NCBI GenBank assembly: GCA_022701365.1
Contig: JAKUHH010000216.1
Location: 620,001 to 684,000 of the forward strand
Origin: Mycocentrospora acerina
Lineage: Eukaryota > Ascomycota > Dothideomycetes > Pleosporales
DNA: 64,000 nt
Reading direction: 5' to 3'
In this document: piece by piece, positions 45,275 through 56,860 of the stretch
Layout of the letters: the number at the start of each line of letters is the position of its first letter
Position numbering within the stretch: position 1 is the stretch's first letter
Translations under genes and position numbers: made by a program
The notes under the pieces: model-generated
Told to the model about the DNA's origin: nothing
Databases searched by the model: none
What the model saw: only the letters and a program-made list of their open reading frames with translations

Positions 45275-48253
45275 CTATGCATGGTGCCGAGAGTAGCCAC
45301 GCTCCGCGTTTTGGACATACCCTAAGTCGCTAGGCGCCGCAGGAGCCTCAAGCTCGGCAAGATCTGCGAGGCTGCCCAGCTCGCGGACAACGTCTTCGTG
45401 GTCGAAGCCTAGATAGTAGAGCAGGCGAGCCGCCCACCTCAGCGTATCACGCACCTCCGCGCGTGCAGCGGCTGTTAAATCTTCACCGACTTCCTCTTGG
45501 ACTTTCCGTACTATAGCCGACACAGTCTGTCGGTTGGGTCTAACTCGTCCTTGTAAAGTCAGCCCTGCGCCTGAGGCTTGGATGATTTCAATATCTTCAG
45601 GCCGATCCTTGTACTCTTGAGCTTTACCAGCGCGGAAGCGAGGCATAGTTGGTAGTCCACCAGGTGCTCTGAAAGGTTCAAATGCCTTGGGTAGTGTATA
45701 GCACCACTGCTTCACAATTTCCTTTCCCTTGAAACTGCCATACCCTTCCAAAGCTCCGTCAAGCAGTTGGTTGAAATCTTCCGTAGAAAGCTTGATGTCT
45801 TGGCGCGCTTTGAAAGCCAGAAATCGTGAACAAAACTCTTTCCATTCTTCGTCAACGGTGGACATGATTGCCAAAATGCAGTATAACTCGTTTCGGACAG
45901 TCTTCATGATGAGGTTTTCCCAGCCAAATAGCAGCGAATTGAAGGCTTCCTGAGCTTGTAATCTCTCATCTGCCTTCCCTCGAGAGGCGCGAAGGAGCTC
46001 TGCGGCAAACGTAGAGAGTATCACTGGACGCGGTCTGAAGGTGGACATCTCCTCGACGTAGGTTTGCATACTTCCCACAGACTCCCACCGACGAAGCCGA
46101 ATTTGGCTGCGTAAGAGAGCAGTCAAAAGCTCGGCAGGCATGCGCTGTTGATTAGCCTTAGAATCCCAGATCCCACTCTTCTTGATGACCTTGAGAACTA
46201 GGTCATTATCTCCTGCTAATGTGCCAAATTGCAAGATAGATGGAGCAATATTGCGGTCACCATACACGTCACGACCAATCAATGGACCATCCAGATCTCC
46301 GGAATCAAGAAGCCAGCGCCCAACATCGTACAATTTCGACTCGGTGATTAGATCCAGTAGCTTTGCAAGTAGAGGAATAGATAGATTCGCATCAAAGGCA
46401 GGGAAATCTACCGGTGGCTGTCGACTGGTGAAAGGCTCTTGTTGTCGTAAAGGAGTGTTTTTGAGTGTCTCAAAAAATTGTTGCACTGACTTTTGCTTGT
46501 TGCTGTCTGTGTACTGCTGAAGTAACATGAGAGTGGTCATAGCACCCTTAACATCTCCAGTCCCAATGTATGCGCGCATTGCACGATGAAGTAAGCTTAG
46601 TGGGACAGTGGTGGGTTCGAAAAAGTACGGGACTTCAGCTTCATTGGCAGCAGAAACATTCGCAGTGCTAACCTCTGCACCGAATCCCGTGGCGAGATCA
46701 AATATACGTAGAAGAAGCTCTGGTCGTTTCTCCGGTACAAATCCATTGGAATCAAGGAGACGCACCATGATGGAGTCCCAAGCCGCTGAACCAAGACCAA
46801 GATTACTAGCGTCTAGAAAATGCTTCAGGTTCTTGATGTGGTCCACTAAAACCTCTGGCTCTGTACCTCGTGTGCCAACGCCGAGTCGCATCTGATTGAC
46901 GAGTCCATCTATGAAAGCTGTTACGACTTCACTACTGATGGTTCGTCGCGTTTTGGCCCGGTCCTCAGCACTTGCAGACACATTCCCGCTCATAGGAAAT
47001 GGATTCCATCCCCTGGATGGTGTAGGTGCTGCGGCCTGTTCGGCTTGTATAATTTCTCTCCAACTGATAAGACCCCAGGTATTTCCCTCACGCTTATCAA
47101 ACAGCTGCTCAAGAATTGCAACGCCATCTAGTGTCCAGCCTCCGTGCAAACAAGACCAGAGAACTAGCTCCAGCCACAGCTCAGGCGCAATCTCTGTGAC
47201 TTGAACTTTGTAACGAGAGCCAGGAATTTCATGGCCAAGAAAGTACTGCGCATTCATCCGTTCTTTGGCAACTTTGACAGACGCTTCGTGAGCCTTCCAA
47301 GTCGCGTCAGATAGAGCCGTAAGAATCTTTGAGGAGAGCATGTGGAGCGTTGGAGGTTGTTGCAAGGCAAATTTGTTGGCGTGTGGCCGGTATGTGTAGA
47401 CAGAATCAGGCATGAGGCCCACATGATGAAGGTAGGCGATGATCTCTAATACGTGAGGCATCACCGTGTCGTCCGTGGCATTGCCTCGCTGTGCGGCAAC
47501 AAGGATCATGTTACCCAAACTCCTCCAGAGTTGGCCCAATGCCCGTTTTACTATGGTATGTCGCAAGTTGATCGTATCCGGAGCAGAAGTCAGTTCGTCC
47601 AAGGTAAGATTGAGTTTGCGCGAATGGTGAGCTCGGTCAATGTAGATGGGCTCGTTCGTCAAGTTGTGCAACGAACAAGGACCAGCCTTTGACCATATCG
47701 TATTGGATACCAGGTCAAGCTGTACAGGAGCTTCAACTAAACGTCGTCCATCCTCAACCAGCTTCTTTGCCATCCACACCACTATTTGCCATTGTCCCCG
47801 TACCAGTCCAAGGTGACCGAGAAGGTCCAGAGAGACATCTTGAGTTGCAACAAGTACAATGGATATGTCGGACGCTGTGACTTTAGAGGACAGATCGGGG
47901 TCGCTCGAGGGCGTCCGTCGCAAGTGAGCCGGAAGGTAGGGTTCGATAGCCTCTAGCCATTGCTCGATGTCGCCACGATCGCGTGGAAATGGGATGCGAG
48001 AGCGTAGTGGCTCACGGGGTGTGCTGGGAGAGTAACCGACTCTGGGCGGGGCTTCTGGCTGGTCTAATGAAACATGTGTGGGCGGCGGGTGATCCTTGGA
48101 GCGTCGTTTTCCAGACGAGAGCGAGCGTCTTGAGGGTCGGGTGAGGGCCGGGATGAGGAAGGCGGGGACGGAATAGGAAGCAGCAATTCCACGGTTAGAC
48201 GGTCGAAATGCCTGTGTCAAGGCGCTGCGAAAGCATGTGTGAGCAGCGCTCAT
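45275..48253 (-). CDS. large putative mitochondrial protein, PPR-like solenoid, unknown
   Basis: Intronless, 992 residues. The N-terminus is a probable mitochondrial presequence: Arg/Ser/Ala-rich, no acidic residue for over 45 residues (FRSALTQAFRPSNRGIAASY; TRPSRRSLSSGKRRS). The rest is helical with scattered 30-40-residue helix pairs (LLDLITESKLYDVGRWLLDS, MRAYIGTGDVKGAMTTLMLL, FNQLLDGALEGYGSFKGKEI), as in PPR or related alpha-solenoids that bind organelle RNA. No strict PPR consensus repeat is obvious by eye. It may serve mitochondrial gene expression; this is inference. The start is the first ATG, and length is compatible with fungal mitochondrial expression factors. Confidence 0.65.
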   Translation of the reverse strand: MSAAHTCFRSALTQAFRPSNRGIAASYSVPAFLIPALTRPSRRSLSSGKRRSKDHPPPTHVSLDQPEAPPRVGYSPSTPREPLRSRIPFPRDRGDIEQWLEAIEPYLPAHLRRTPSSDPDLSSKVTASDISIVLVATQDVSLDLLGHLGLVRGQWQIVVWMAKKLVEDGRRLVEAPVQLDLVSNTIWSKAGPCSLHNLTNEPIYIDRAHHSRKLNLTLDELTSAPDTINLRHTIVKRALGQLWRSLGNMILVAAQRGNATDDTVMPHVLEIIAYLHHVGLMPDSVYTYRPHANKFALQQPPTLHMLSSKILTALSDATWKAHEASVKVAKERMNAQYFLGHEIPGSRYKVQVTEIAPELWLELVLWSCLHGGWTLDGVAILEQLFDKREGNTWGLISWREIIQAEQAAAPTPSRGWNPFPMSGNVSASAEDRAKTRRTISSEVVTAFIDGLVNQMRLGVGTRGTEPEVLVDHIKNLKHFLDASNLGLGSAAWDSIMVRLLDSNGFVPEKRPELLLRIFDLATGFGAEVSTANVSAANEAEVPYFFEPTTVPLSLLHRAMRAYIGTGDVKGAMTTLMLLQQYTDSNKQKSVQQFFETLKNTPLRQQEPFTSRQPPVDFPAFDANLSIPLLAKLLDLITESKLYDVGRWLLDSGDLDGPLIGRDVYGDRNIAPSILQFGTLAGDNDLVLKVIKKSGIWDSKANQQRMPAELLTALLRSQIRLRRWESVGSMQTYVEEMSTFRPRPVILSTFAAELLRASRGKADERLQAQEAFNSLLFGWENLIMKTVRNELYCILAIMSTVDEEWKEFCSRFLAFKARQDIKLSTEDFNQLLDGALEGYGSFKGKEIVKQWCYTLPKAFEPFRAPGGLPTMPRFRAGKAQEYKDRPEDIEIIQASGAGLTLQGRVRPNRQTVSAIVRKVQEEVGEDLTAAARAEVRDTLRWAARLLYYLGFDHEDVVRELGSLADLAELEAPAAPSDLGYVQNAERGYSRHHA

Positions 48254-48606
48254 TGGGTGGTGGCGTGCGGAATGCTGAGGGTGAACATTCGTCTCGGCGG
48301 CGTCTTTGACACTTTTTTTGATGATCTCATGTTGCGAGAGACGCTAGCGTCACCTAAGCGCGTGTTGCCTGGAGCTCACCTGCCGCTGCTCACCAACAAG
48401 GCGACATATCGCTCCTTTTTCGCTGACTTAAATTCACTGTTTGCGCTGCCGGAGTCTCCAGACTTACTTTTCTCAACCTATCGCGACCCAGATTGTTTTG
48501 CGTTTGTTGCAATTGCATTATATATCACAGGTTCGTCTCACGGCACGCGTTGGACAATAGACGCGTTCCGTCATCTGCCAATTCCGTGATCAAAGTCAAA
48601 TCCACG
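48254..48606. promoter_or_regulatory. divergent promoter region
   Basis: 353 bp between the divergent mitochondrial-protein and PARP-finger genes; no frame with coding support and no repeats. Confidence 0.4.
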
Positions 48607-49831
48607 ATGGGTGTCTATCGAGTTGGTACGTTCATGGTGTGCGTCTACTTCAATTCTTCCGTCTTGTCTAGAACGTTTGTTCCAAACTAATTCCGTTTTA
48701 CAGAGGCATCGCCCAACGCTAGAGCTGGCTGCCATGCCACGGAATGTAAGAAGGAGGCAGTCAAGATTGCCAAGGGCGAATTTCGCTATGCAATCCAAGT
48801 CACCATACAGGAGCATCAGAGCTGGCAGTACAGACACTGGTATGAATTACTATTTTGAAGGCCAAACGATGCAAACTGACTGAATTGTGCAGGGGATGCG
48901 TGACGCCGAAGCAGATCGAAAACTTGATCGAGACCTGTGGAGGTGATACGGAGATGGTTGATGGTTACGACGAGCTTCCAGCAGAGTTTCAGGAAAAGAT
49001 CCAGTTTGCGCTTGAGAACGGCCACGTACCTGACGAAGACTGGAAATACGTAAGTTTTGCTTTCGATACCAAGTTCACGAGAATTCCTATCGCTCCCTCC
49101 GTCCTGGTATATTTTCAAATCACCTTCTTTGTACTTGCCTTTTATCGATTATCGACTTGTTTCTAAAAAAAATCCCTTGGTCATCACTTCACAAAGAGCT
49201 AACTACGTCAGGATGTTGAGAAGAACCGGCCAGGTCAGAGTGGCTTTCGTTTGACTAAAGCCGATCTAAAGAAGATGGAAAAAGACGCTGCTGAGGATGA
49301 TGAGGAAGATGGCGAGAAGCCCAAGAAGAAGCGTGCTCGTAAAGTCAAGAATGAGGATGACGAAGAGGAGAAAAAAGCTCCTGCCCCTAAGAAGCGCGTA
49401 CGGCCTGTCAAGAAAGAGAAGGTCGATGATGAAGAGGAAGAAGAGGCACCCGCCTCCAAGAAGCGTGCACGAGTTTCCAAGAAGGAGGACATCAACAATG
49501 ATGATGATGCCTCTGCGTCAAAGCAAACTAGGGCTCGCAGAGGCAAGAAGGTAGAATACAAAGAAGACGAAGACGAAGATGAGGCACCACCAGCGAAAAA
49601 GGCCAGGGGCAAGCCCAAGAAGGCTGTTCCTAAGGTGATTTCCGACGTTGAGAAGCACAGTGAAACTGAGGAGGAAGAAGTCCCCAAGCCAAAGCGTGGC
49701 AAGAAGGCTGTTGCTGCTGATGGCGAGGCCAAGGTGCCTCAGAAGAGGTATGTTTTTGCAATTGGTACATCGGTCTATTACTGACACGCGTCTTCAGAAG
49801 TAGAAAGAAGGCCTTTGCACAGGGTGAATAG
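48607..49831 (+). CDS. PARP-type zinc finger protein with Lys/Glu-rich tail
   Basis: Five exons, 48607-48625, 48704-48839, 48893-49049, 49212-49747, 49798-49831, 293 residues. The first 110 residues form one PARP-type zinc finger: ARAGCHATECKKEAVKIAKG (fungal C-x4-C spacing), then FRYAI strand, WQYRHWGCVTPKQI (H-x2-C ligands) and the DGYDELPAEFQEKIQFALEN helix. PARP fingers sense DNA ends or nicks. The remainder is a charged tail with repeated KKRAR / KKRVRP / DDEEEEEAP blocks ending RKKAFAQGE. No PARP catalytic domain exists, so this is a stand-alone finger, as in many fungal proteins. Likely nuclear. The first exon is only 19 nt, and the final exon encodes 11 residues. Confidence 0.85.
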
Positions 49832-50855
49832 AGTCGGCTCAATCTTCTCCCAGCTCGAACCCATTCGCTTGGTTCTTCGCTTTCGTCTCTTCTCAGTTTT
49901 TGACAGCTGGCGAAGCGGTCCTGAACGTTGCTTCAATCCACAGCGTAGCAAGCACTGGGATCAGCTAATCAGTCCCAGATTCTTCTCGTTTAATAGATAT
50001 ACCCGTACTCTGCGATTCAAATCGTAGGAGTACTTTCGTCCCGATTCAAGCAATAAGGAGAAGGACATGTAATTAGTTGACCTAAAGTCTTTCCTCTCGT
50101 GTTGTGTGTTCAGCTTTCTAACCTGCTATGCCACCTTTCATATAGTTTAATCAGACATTCAAGGAACGCAAAGTATCTCACGGTCTTATGACTGGCCATC
50201 GCATGTAGATACAGAAACAAGTGATATCGTGTTTTTGCATGAAGAAAATGAGCAACATCAAATATTTTTTTACTTCACTGATGCTTTGCGTCATCGCCTA
50301 CTGTATGATTCGCAAAAAGTATATGATAACCTTGCCAACAGTAACGGTATCGAGTAGGCATGTTAGGGGCGTCAGGACACTATTGTCCTATCAAGATTGC
50401 TAAATATGAGATTGAAATAGGAGGATATCATTTATATGCCGTCATAAAACGTACCTCAGATCTAGATCAATTCTCCTATCGCGCTCTTTTGAAATCTCTA
50501 ATAGGATGGCACCCTGCCACTCAAAATGACCAATACGCGTATCCATCGTATCGCGTATCGCGTATAGATGGTATGCGCGTCCCGGCAGCGTACCAAATTG
50601 CAGGCATCGTATAAAGCGAACCCTAGAGATCGTCCGACCCGGAATGAACCCTGAGTAGTTTTAATCATTTCCCAGGGTCAAGTCGACGCGATTTCCTCTT
50701 TATAATACGCAAGATCCGGCCTGGTTTAACATATTTCACTTTTAATTAATTCATCTCACAACCGCGGCATCCGGATCGCAAAAGCTTAATAATTCAGTCG
50801 AAGTGGTTATCAACTAAGAGGAATAGATCAGCTTGGGTAAGAGCTTTACACCAAC
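49832..50855. other. AT-rich intergenic region
   Basis: About 1 kb, AT-rich, same-strand genes on both sides. A palindrome-rich spot at about 50530-50580 repeats TATCGCGTATCGCGTATAG-like sequence. Short frames of up to 84 codons carry no domain signal. Contrast in base composition with the GC-richer genes on either side suggests old transposon or RIP-affected DNA, not shown. Confidence 0.4.
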
Positions 50856-52998
50856 ATGATCAGCAACAAAAATAGGGAAGGTCCACGAGCCGATCAAAAC
50901 GACACCACGCCGGTGTTAAACAAATGCCAGCATCAACATCACAAACCCCACCAAGGATGTTACAATGATAGGAGTCTAGGAATGAGTATGAATCGATCGT
51001 CATGGGAAACCCATCTACCAATGACCATCACGATCAAAAATCTCCTGCTGGCGATTGTGGCATTGGTATTGACGCTGATCGTCAGTACTGGCGCAGCAAT
51101 TCCTACGAACAGCTCAAAGGAATTTTCCTTTAATATTCCCCACCCTCCTCCTCCAGATCGCGAAGATATCAAGATAGAGGAGCTTCCGTTACCACTTGTT
51201 GCTCCCAGCGACGAACTTGGGTCATGCACACTAGATATTGACCCACAAGGCAGGGGCTGTATTTCGCGTGAGTACAAGTTCCAGGGAGGAGATTTTGCAC
51301 CTGACGGAAACCATGTTATTGCAACCGTCAACTTTGTTGGTGCATCTGAAGATCATCCAGCACGTGCTTGGAATGGCGAGCAAGCGATTTTGGTTAAGAC
51401 AGATGGTACAATGTTTAGTGATGGTATACCTTGGAAGTGCCTCACGTGCAAAATTCCAGGGGAACAAAAGAAAGAGATTGATGTGCAGAGAGATTATCCG
51501 CATGTCTTTCGTAGTGGGGATAAGGCGATATGGGGCCAAAAGTAAATTTAATACGGTTGAATTGCTGTGAAAGAAAGCTGACAATACCAGTGTTATTGAT
51601 TGTAATGGACATCAGCTATCCAGTGAGGAGTGTACGCCCGAGGACACGTCTGTCTATCCGATATATTGGGCCACGATAAAAAACGGGATCGAAGTAAACG
51701 GCTCTCCTCGAGAACTACGTCTGCATCCCGATGACGAGCACTTGGGGTGGAGCTCTTTTACGGGCTCCGGAGGACAGAGTTGCTTTCTCGGTCGTCTTGT
51801 ATTCAACTCAAATCCTATAACCGGAAACGTCCTAGTTCCGCGTTACGAAATAGTCTCTGTGAACCTGCTTCATGATCCAACCCGTAACGCACAATGGACC
51901 ACCAAAGGCAAGGATCTTAAACTTCATGAAGACGTCATCCAAGTTGGAGAATTACGCGGCTTTTCTGGAACTGGTGACGAGATCATATACATCGGTCCAT
52001 CGTGGGAAGCCAACAACATTGACGTATTCGCCGTGCACCTCAACACCGGAACCGTTCGTCGCCTAACCTCTCATCCAGAATACACGGATCCCGTCGCCTT
52101 CTCGGCAGACAACCAATGGATCGTCGCAATGGACACTCGTGGCTCCAACAGACAAATGTTCATGTCTGGCATGCGCCACATCCCCCCTATCATCGACATC
52201 GTTACCATGACCGCTGCAGCGTCAACCCGCAATAACGGGAAAAGAAGATTCTTCCAGCCCATCCTCATCGACAGATACGGCGACCGAGGCGACTACTTTG
52301 GCCAGGATATCCGTGCAGATCAAGGCGACGGCGGCAACGGCGCAGTCAACGATCCAAACTGGAACGGCCGCGCAGACCCAGCCTTCTCCCCCGACGGATC
52401 AAAAATCGTATACTGGCAAGCTATCGTTGAGAGCCCCGAATGCGAAGGCATGAACCGGCTACCTTGTCCGATACCCTCGACAGAAGGTCGACGCACATAT
52501 CGTCTCATGCTCGCGAAACTCACAAGCCGCACACCAAAGCCCGCACCCCCGGTCTTCAAAGTCCCAGACCAGATTCCATGGGCATTGCCGTTTCCGCTAA
52601 ACTCAAGTGTTCTACCTCTTCCTCGTATCAATCCTGGGACATATACTCTGCGCGGGAAAATCTCAGGTATGGCTGATATCAGTCTCGTGGCAAGGTCTCC
52701 ATCCGTTGGCATCGACGTCGTCGCCGCGACTTACCACAATTACTCTGATGTCGAGGGCTATATTCTCAACGGGTATGAGAATGTGACAAGGACAATCTTG
52801 TTCCCGAACCAGTGGGCAAATGTGATAGACTGGTTCTCGGATATCGAGCAGTCAGGGACTGTGAATGCATCGAAGAAGACGAGCCCGGTGGGATTCCACT
52901 TGGAAATTGATGCCATGTTGAACATATTCAAAGCAAACGGGACCTTGGTGACGATAATAGAGGGTGTTGAGTACAAGCAGCCAGAAAATGGGACGTAG
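50856..52998 (+). CDS. PD40/WD40-like beta-propeller protein, secreted or membrane-anchored
   Basis: Two exons, 50856-51541 and 51591-52998 (donor GTAAAT, acceptor ACCAG, phase 2), 697 residues. A hydrophobic segment (IKNLLLAIVALVLTLIVSTG) lies near residue 60 and gives a signal peptide if translation starts at a later ATG (51021), or an anchor if at 50856. The lumenal or extracellular part has TolB/PD40-like propeller motifs: FAPDGNHVIATVNF, LRLHPDDEHLGWSSF, FSGTGDEIIYIGPSW, AFSADNQWIVAMDTRG and PAFSPDGSKIVYWQA. The C-terminal part contains possible N-glycosylation sites (NYSDV, NGT). Substrate or partner unknown. It lies next to AT-rich gaps, away from core housekeeping genes. Confidence 0.72.
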
Positions 52999-53171
52999 TT
53001 TTGCTCGACGGAACGAGGTTCTTCGGAGGGCCCTGGGATGAAACTCGATGGCCGTCCACACACCATGAGACGCCTTTCAGATTCTAGACTACTGCGACTG
53101 CGAAACCAAACATTTCATCTTCAACCTGGTCGGAATTTCACAAGTTCCATTACACAACGCCTCGCAACAAT

Positions 53172-54613
53172 CTACGCTTCGCTTACATTCTCCATCTCTC
53201 TTCTTACCTCCTTCAATACCTCCATCCAGTCCAACATCCTCCGGCCTCCCATCCCAAAAATCACAGGATATGGTTCGACAAATCCTCTCCCGTCAATCGC
53301 CTCTTTTGTTTGCCATGTCTCGGTAACGGTAGTTCCATCGCACTCCTCCCCGTGAATCGGGCATTTGCCGTTTCGCTTATTGGCTAAATCTTCGCTACTG
53401 GCTAGGATTGCGATATTCGAGAGTATTGGTGAGGCCAGTTCGGACGCCCAGGGGTAGGAGCTCTTGATACTTGGGTTTGCCGCGTTGTAGGCGGAGTTAA
53501 GAGCAAGCGAAGCGCGGCGGGGACGGCCTGTGCCGACGGGTTTGTTACGAGAGAAGAAGGGGGAAGGGGGAGGCTTTTGGGTATATTTTGTTGTTTTTTG
53601 ACTAAAAGAGGATTTTAGGCCCTGTAAGAGTGGCGTGGAGTCATTGATCTCTTCCAAGTGAATAATTCCTGATCGCAGGTTAACACACTGATGTTTCCAA
53701 GTGCTCATGATTTCCTACCTTCAGTTACGTCCTCGAGCGGGCTGAAATCTTGTCGGATTCCCTCCTCCATGATGAGCGAGGTTAATCTTGATGCACTGAA
53801 GGTCGGTCTGAGAATACAACGAGGTGAATGGCCTAAATCTGGTGACGTAGGGCGAGATGCATAAGGTGTGTTGGCAAGAGACGTATTATGAGAACCTGGT
53901 GCAGAAGTGGCGAGGAACTGAGCGCGGTTGTGGGGTGTGAAAACTGGCCTAATTGACATATCATGTGGTGCGTACGCCGTAAGAGAAGGCATACTGGGTG
54001 GCAGGTCAAAACCAGCCATAGGTCCTGTCGTGGTGGTGGAAGCTGTGGATTTGCGACTCATATCTATCAGAGACGAATGTAAGCCCACGCGTAAGCACGG
54101 CGGAGGTGACGACAGAAGAGCAGTTTTGGAGGCGGCTTGTGTAGAGGGCTGATTTCGCCAATGACGAGGTGATCTAGCATCTTTGAACACAGTAGAACTG
54201 GCACCTGCCTCATCATCCGGTAGAATCTCTACATCCTTCTCAAACTCAACGACCTCCATAGCATCTTTTGTCTTCTGCGTGTTTTCCTCTTGTTGTCTTT
54301 CCCATTCATTCGCCTTGCTTTTATCCAACGCCGCAACACTGACTTCCAACGCTGTCCCCGCCGCCTGTGGATTGTATTTGGGCGCCTGATCTTGAACGAT
54401 GCCATTGATCATTATACCGCGGCGAGTTGAGAAAGGCACTGGCTCGACGAGATTGCCATTAGGGAATGCGTAGATGTAGTGGCCACGGTACCAATACGTA
54501 ACTCCCACGTCCAACGGGTGGCTACCGATGAATCCGGATATGTACACATACTGACGCTCTTCTCTGCGGCGTGCGACTTCCTCTCTACGCGTTTCCCTTG
54601 AGATGCCAGACAT
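53172..54613 (-). CDS. hypothetical protein, two exons, 463 aa
   Basis: Exons 54613-53719 and 53668-53172 joined by a 50-nt intron (donor GTAGGA, acceptor GATCAG, phase 1). Without splicing they look like two genes overlapping by ATGA. Blocks: MSGISRETRREEVARRREER, then VYISGFIGSHPLDVGVTYWY and GHYIYAFPNGNLVEPVPFST (a compact, likely beta-rich N-domain), a long Ser/Pro/Thr-rich middle with VEFEKDVEILPDDEAG, and an end with KCPIHGEECDGTTVTETWQT. The last contains C-x2-H-x2-E-x-C, a possible metal-binding knuckle. No family named. The frame continues upstream of 54613 without ATG for 41 codons. Confidence 0.62.
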
Positions 54614-55451
54614 TATTGTGGTTGGGGAAGGTTCGTGCGATGAATTTTGCAGACTGAACAGAAGATCCAACTGCTTAAGTCTGAGCAGAGGAGAAGCAGG
54701 AGAATAACTCTTATTGTTATTGATGGTACTGGCCAAACAATCGAGTTGAATCGTACTTTTGCTTCGCTCGCAACATGTGCAATTGCCTGAGAGCGTAATA
54801 GCCGGTCAGAAACAGCAGTTACGTATTAACAAAATCGAGTACATAACTATAAAATGATGAGAAGGTAGAAAAGTCTTGTGACTGTCCGCCAGCCAAAAAT
54901 TATGGTGAAGGCGCAGGTGAACACGAGTCGGAACTACCGCCGCAACATTTAACACTCGCATTCATCACCAAAGCGAACGAAGTATGACACATTGTTATTT
55001 TACTCAAAGTGATATGCCTAATTTAGCAAACTAAAAAAATGGCAGAAATGGACTGCAATATGGAGGATAATCATTGCATGCTATTGCCAGAGCGAAGATG
55101 GTTGCCGTTATTGGCAACTATTTCCCAATAATACACAACGGAGGTATTTTCGGTCAGTGGAATGTAGTCTAATACATCTGTCAAAGTATTCAAAAAATTT
55201 ACGTGATTCCGAAGAATCGTGAGTATGACACGGAACACTGACGCATAGGCTTACATAAAAGGATACTGTAAACAAGGCAATAATTGCAAAGTGTCTGAAC
55301 TATGTCGAGTAGTAACAACCACAGATATAGTCGATGAGAAAGTTATTGAGAAATGTGAGACTAAATCATCGAAAACAGGACAAACATTTATTTCGCTCAG
55401 CTTAGAACTACGACTGAAAATGTTATACTAGTTACCAAGTGAATGAATCAA
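54614..55451. other. AT-rich intergenic region
   Basis: About 840 bp with no open frame of note, AT-rich at 54960-55440. No supported feature. Confidence 0.45.
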
Positions 55452-55811
55452 CTACTGCCGACCAGCGGAAGTCCCATCATCTTCAGCTGCTTCAAGTCCC
55501 TCCTCATCTCCAGGCTCAGTGTAGGTACCGGCCTCTTTAGTCGCTCCTCGAGTACGCTCTTCGATGATGTTACTCTCATCTATTGCATCCTTGTCGTCAC
55601 GAACTAGAAAGATGTTAGGAGAACACTTCATATGAGTATTAAACGAATGCCCACCAAGTTGCTCGTCAGAATTGGCGACCTCAGAGTCATCATACTCGCT
55701 ACTCTCAATTGGTGCTTCGTCCTTCTGTACTGGAATCTCGTCTTGACCGGTGCGTGACTGGTAGTCGTTGTCTACAACATCACCAGCAGATCCTCCTTGG
55801 GCAGCGCTCAT
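55452..55811 (-). CDS. small acidic protein with CHZ-like motif
   Basis: Two exons, 55811-55655 and 55603-55452 (donor GTGGGC, branch CTAAC, acceptor TCTAG, phase 1), 102 residues. It is highly acidic. The spliced centre reads VRDDKDAIDESNIIEERTRG, similar to the CHZ motif (acidic, then ID-x-x-NII-x-x-R-R-TRG) of the histone H2A.Z-H2B chaperone Chz1. The tail GDEEGLEAAEDDGTSAG is as in small histone chaperones. Differences: only one Arg before TRG and no clear basic IDF segment after it, so this may be a divergent member or paralogue. The ATG at 55811 is used. The frame upstream to 55835 starts only with a TTG. Confidence 0.5.
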   Translation of the reverse strand: MSAAQGGSAGDVVDNDYQSRTGQDEIPVQKDEAPIESSEYDDSEVANSDEQLGGHSFNTHMKCSPNIFLVRDDKDAIDESNIIEERTRGATKEAGTYTEPGDEEGLEAAEDDGTSAGRQ

Positions 55812-56860
55812 ATTGATCGTGGTACGCCGGTGCAAAAGATTGAACGATGTGTGAAGATGCGTGTTGAGAGTGACTGTGTTTGTATGCGAGGTCTTTTATT
55901 GATACTGTTGATGATTGAGTATGAGTGCACGTCAATCTTTTTAAGTACAACTACTTAATAATACTTGTGCGTCATTCTTTCATTAGCAATGTATCAGCCA
56001 CTGACGATGTAGGTACGCTCATCTAAGCATAGACATAAATGCTCGATCATCATCTCCATGGCGATGTCGATCATGACAGCACTATTCAGGACGCAGGTCC
56101 AAGTCCCTGGTGTGGCAGGCGATCTGATGAGCGGGAACTCAAGCCACGAATGGGAGCTATCAGGTAGCTTGAGTTGATACGCTGATGCTGCCGTGCGTCA
56201 CGGTATGAGTTTGAGATTGAACCCTCACTAGATTGCTGACTGTTCTTTTGATCGGTGTGGCTAGAATCTTAGCCTCTACCACGAGGTTAAAGAATACTCT
56301 TTGGTGAAGCTTGACAAATCCATCACAGGTTTGAATACAACCAATTCCGCTGGTTACAAGTGTATGGTTGCAGACGTCAATATTCTTCGGAGTAGATTAG
56401 CCTGCCTAGGCATTGAAATTGCCGATGTATGCACGATCGATCTCGCGTTGCACACACTGGGCACAGATCATCTGTAATGATGTGGAGGCTGAAGATCGAT
56501 TAGGTGGCCGGGGGGGGCTTTACCCTGAACGCGAAAACGCGAGGTCACGAAGAGTCGTGACGTGACGCACTAAGCGAAACAGTCCCCGATCTACCAGTCC
56601 TGATGTGCACCGCACGCCTTCTGACGACATGACACGGACACGAATTGTACAACAGGGGCAAGTGTACTAAGGATACTGAATGTAAGATCAATTGATTATA
56701 AGGTTATCGTGCACTAGTCTCAACTCCTTTTCCCTCGCGCAGTGGGCCCAATGTTCTTATCCAAAGTCAGTGTCCGCTGCTGGTAGGTAATACATAAAAA
56801 AGAAGATCTGAACCGTTTTACATATCATCCAAATTCGCTTAAACTCGCAAAACGTCTCAC
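55812..56860. other. intergenic region
   Basis: About 1 kb between the small acidic gene and the PEX14 3' end (both on minus). Composition varies, with a poly-G patch at 56512. No supported gene or repeat. Confidence 0.45.
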
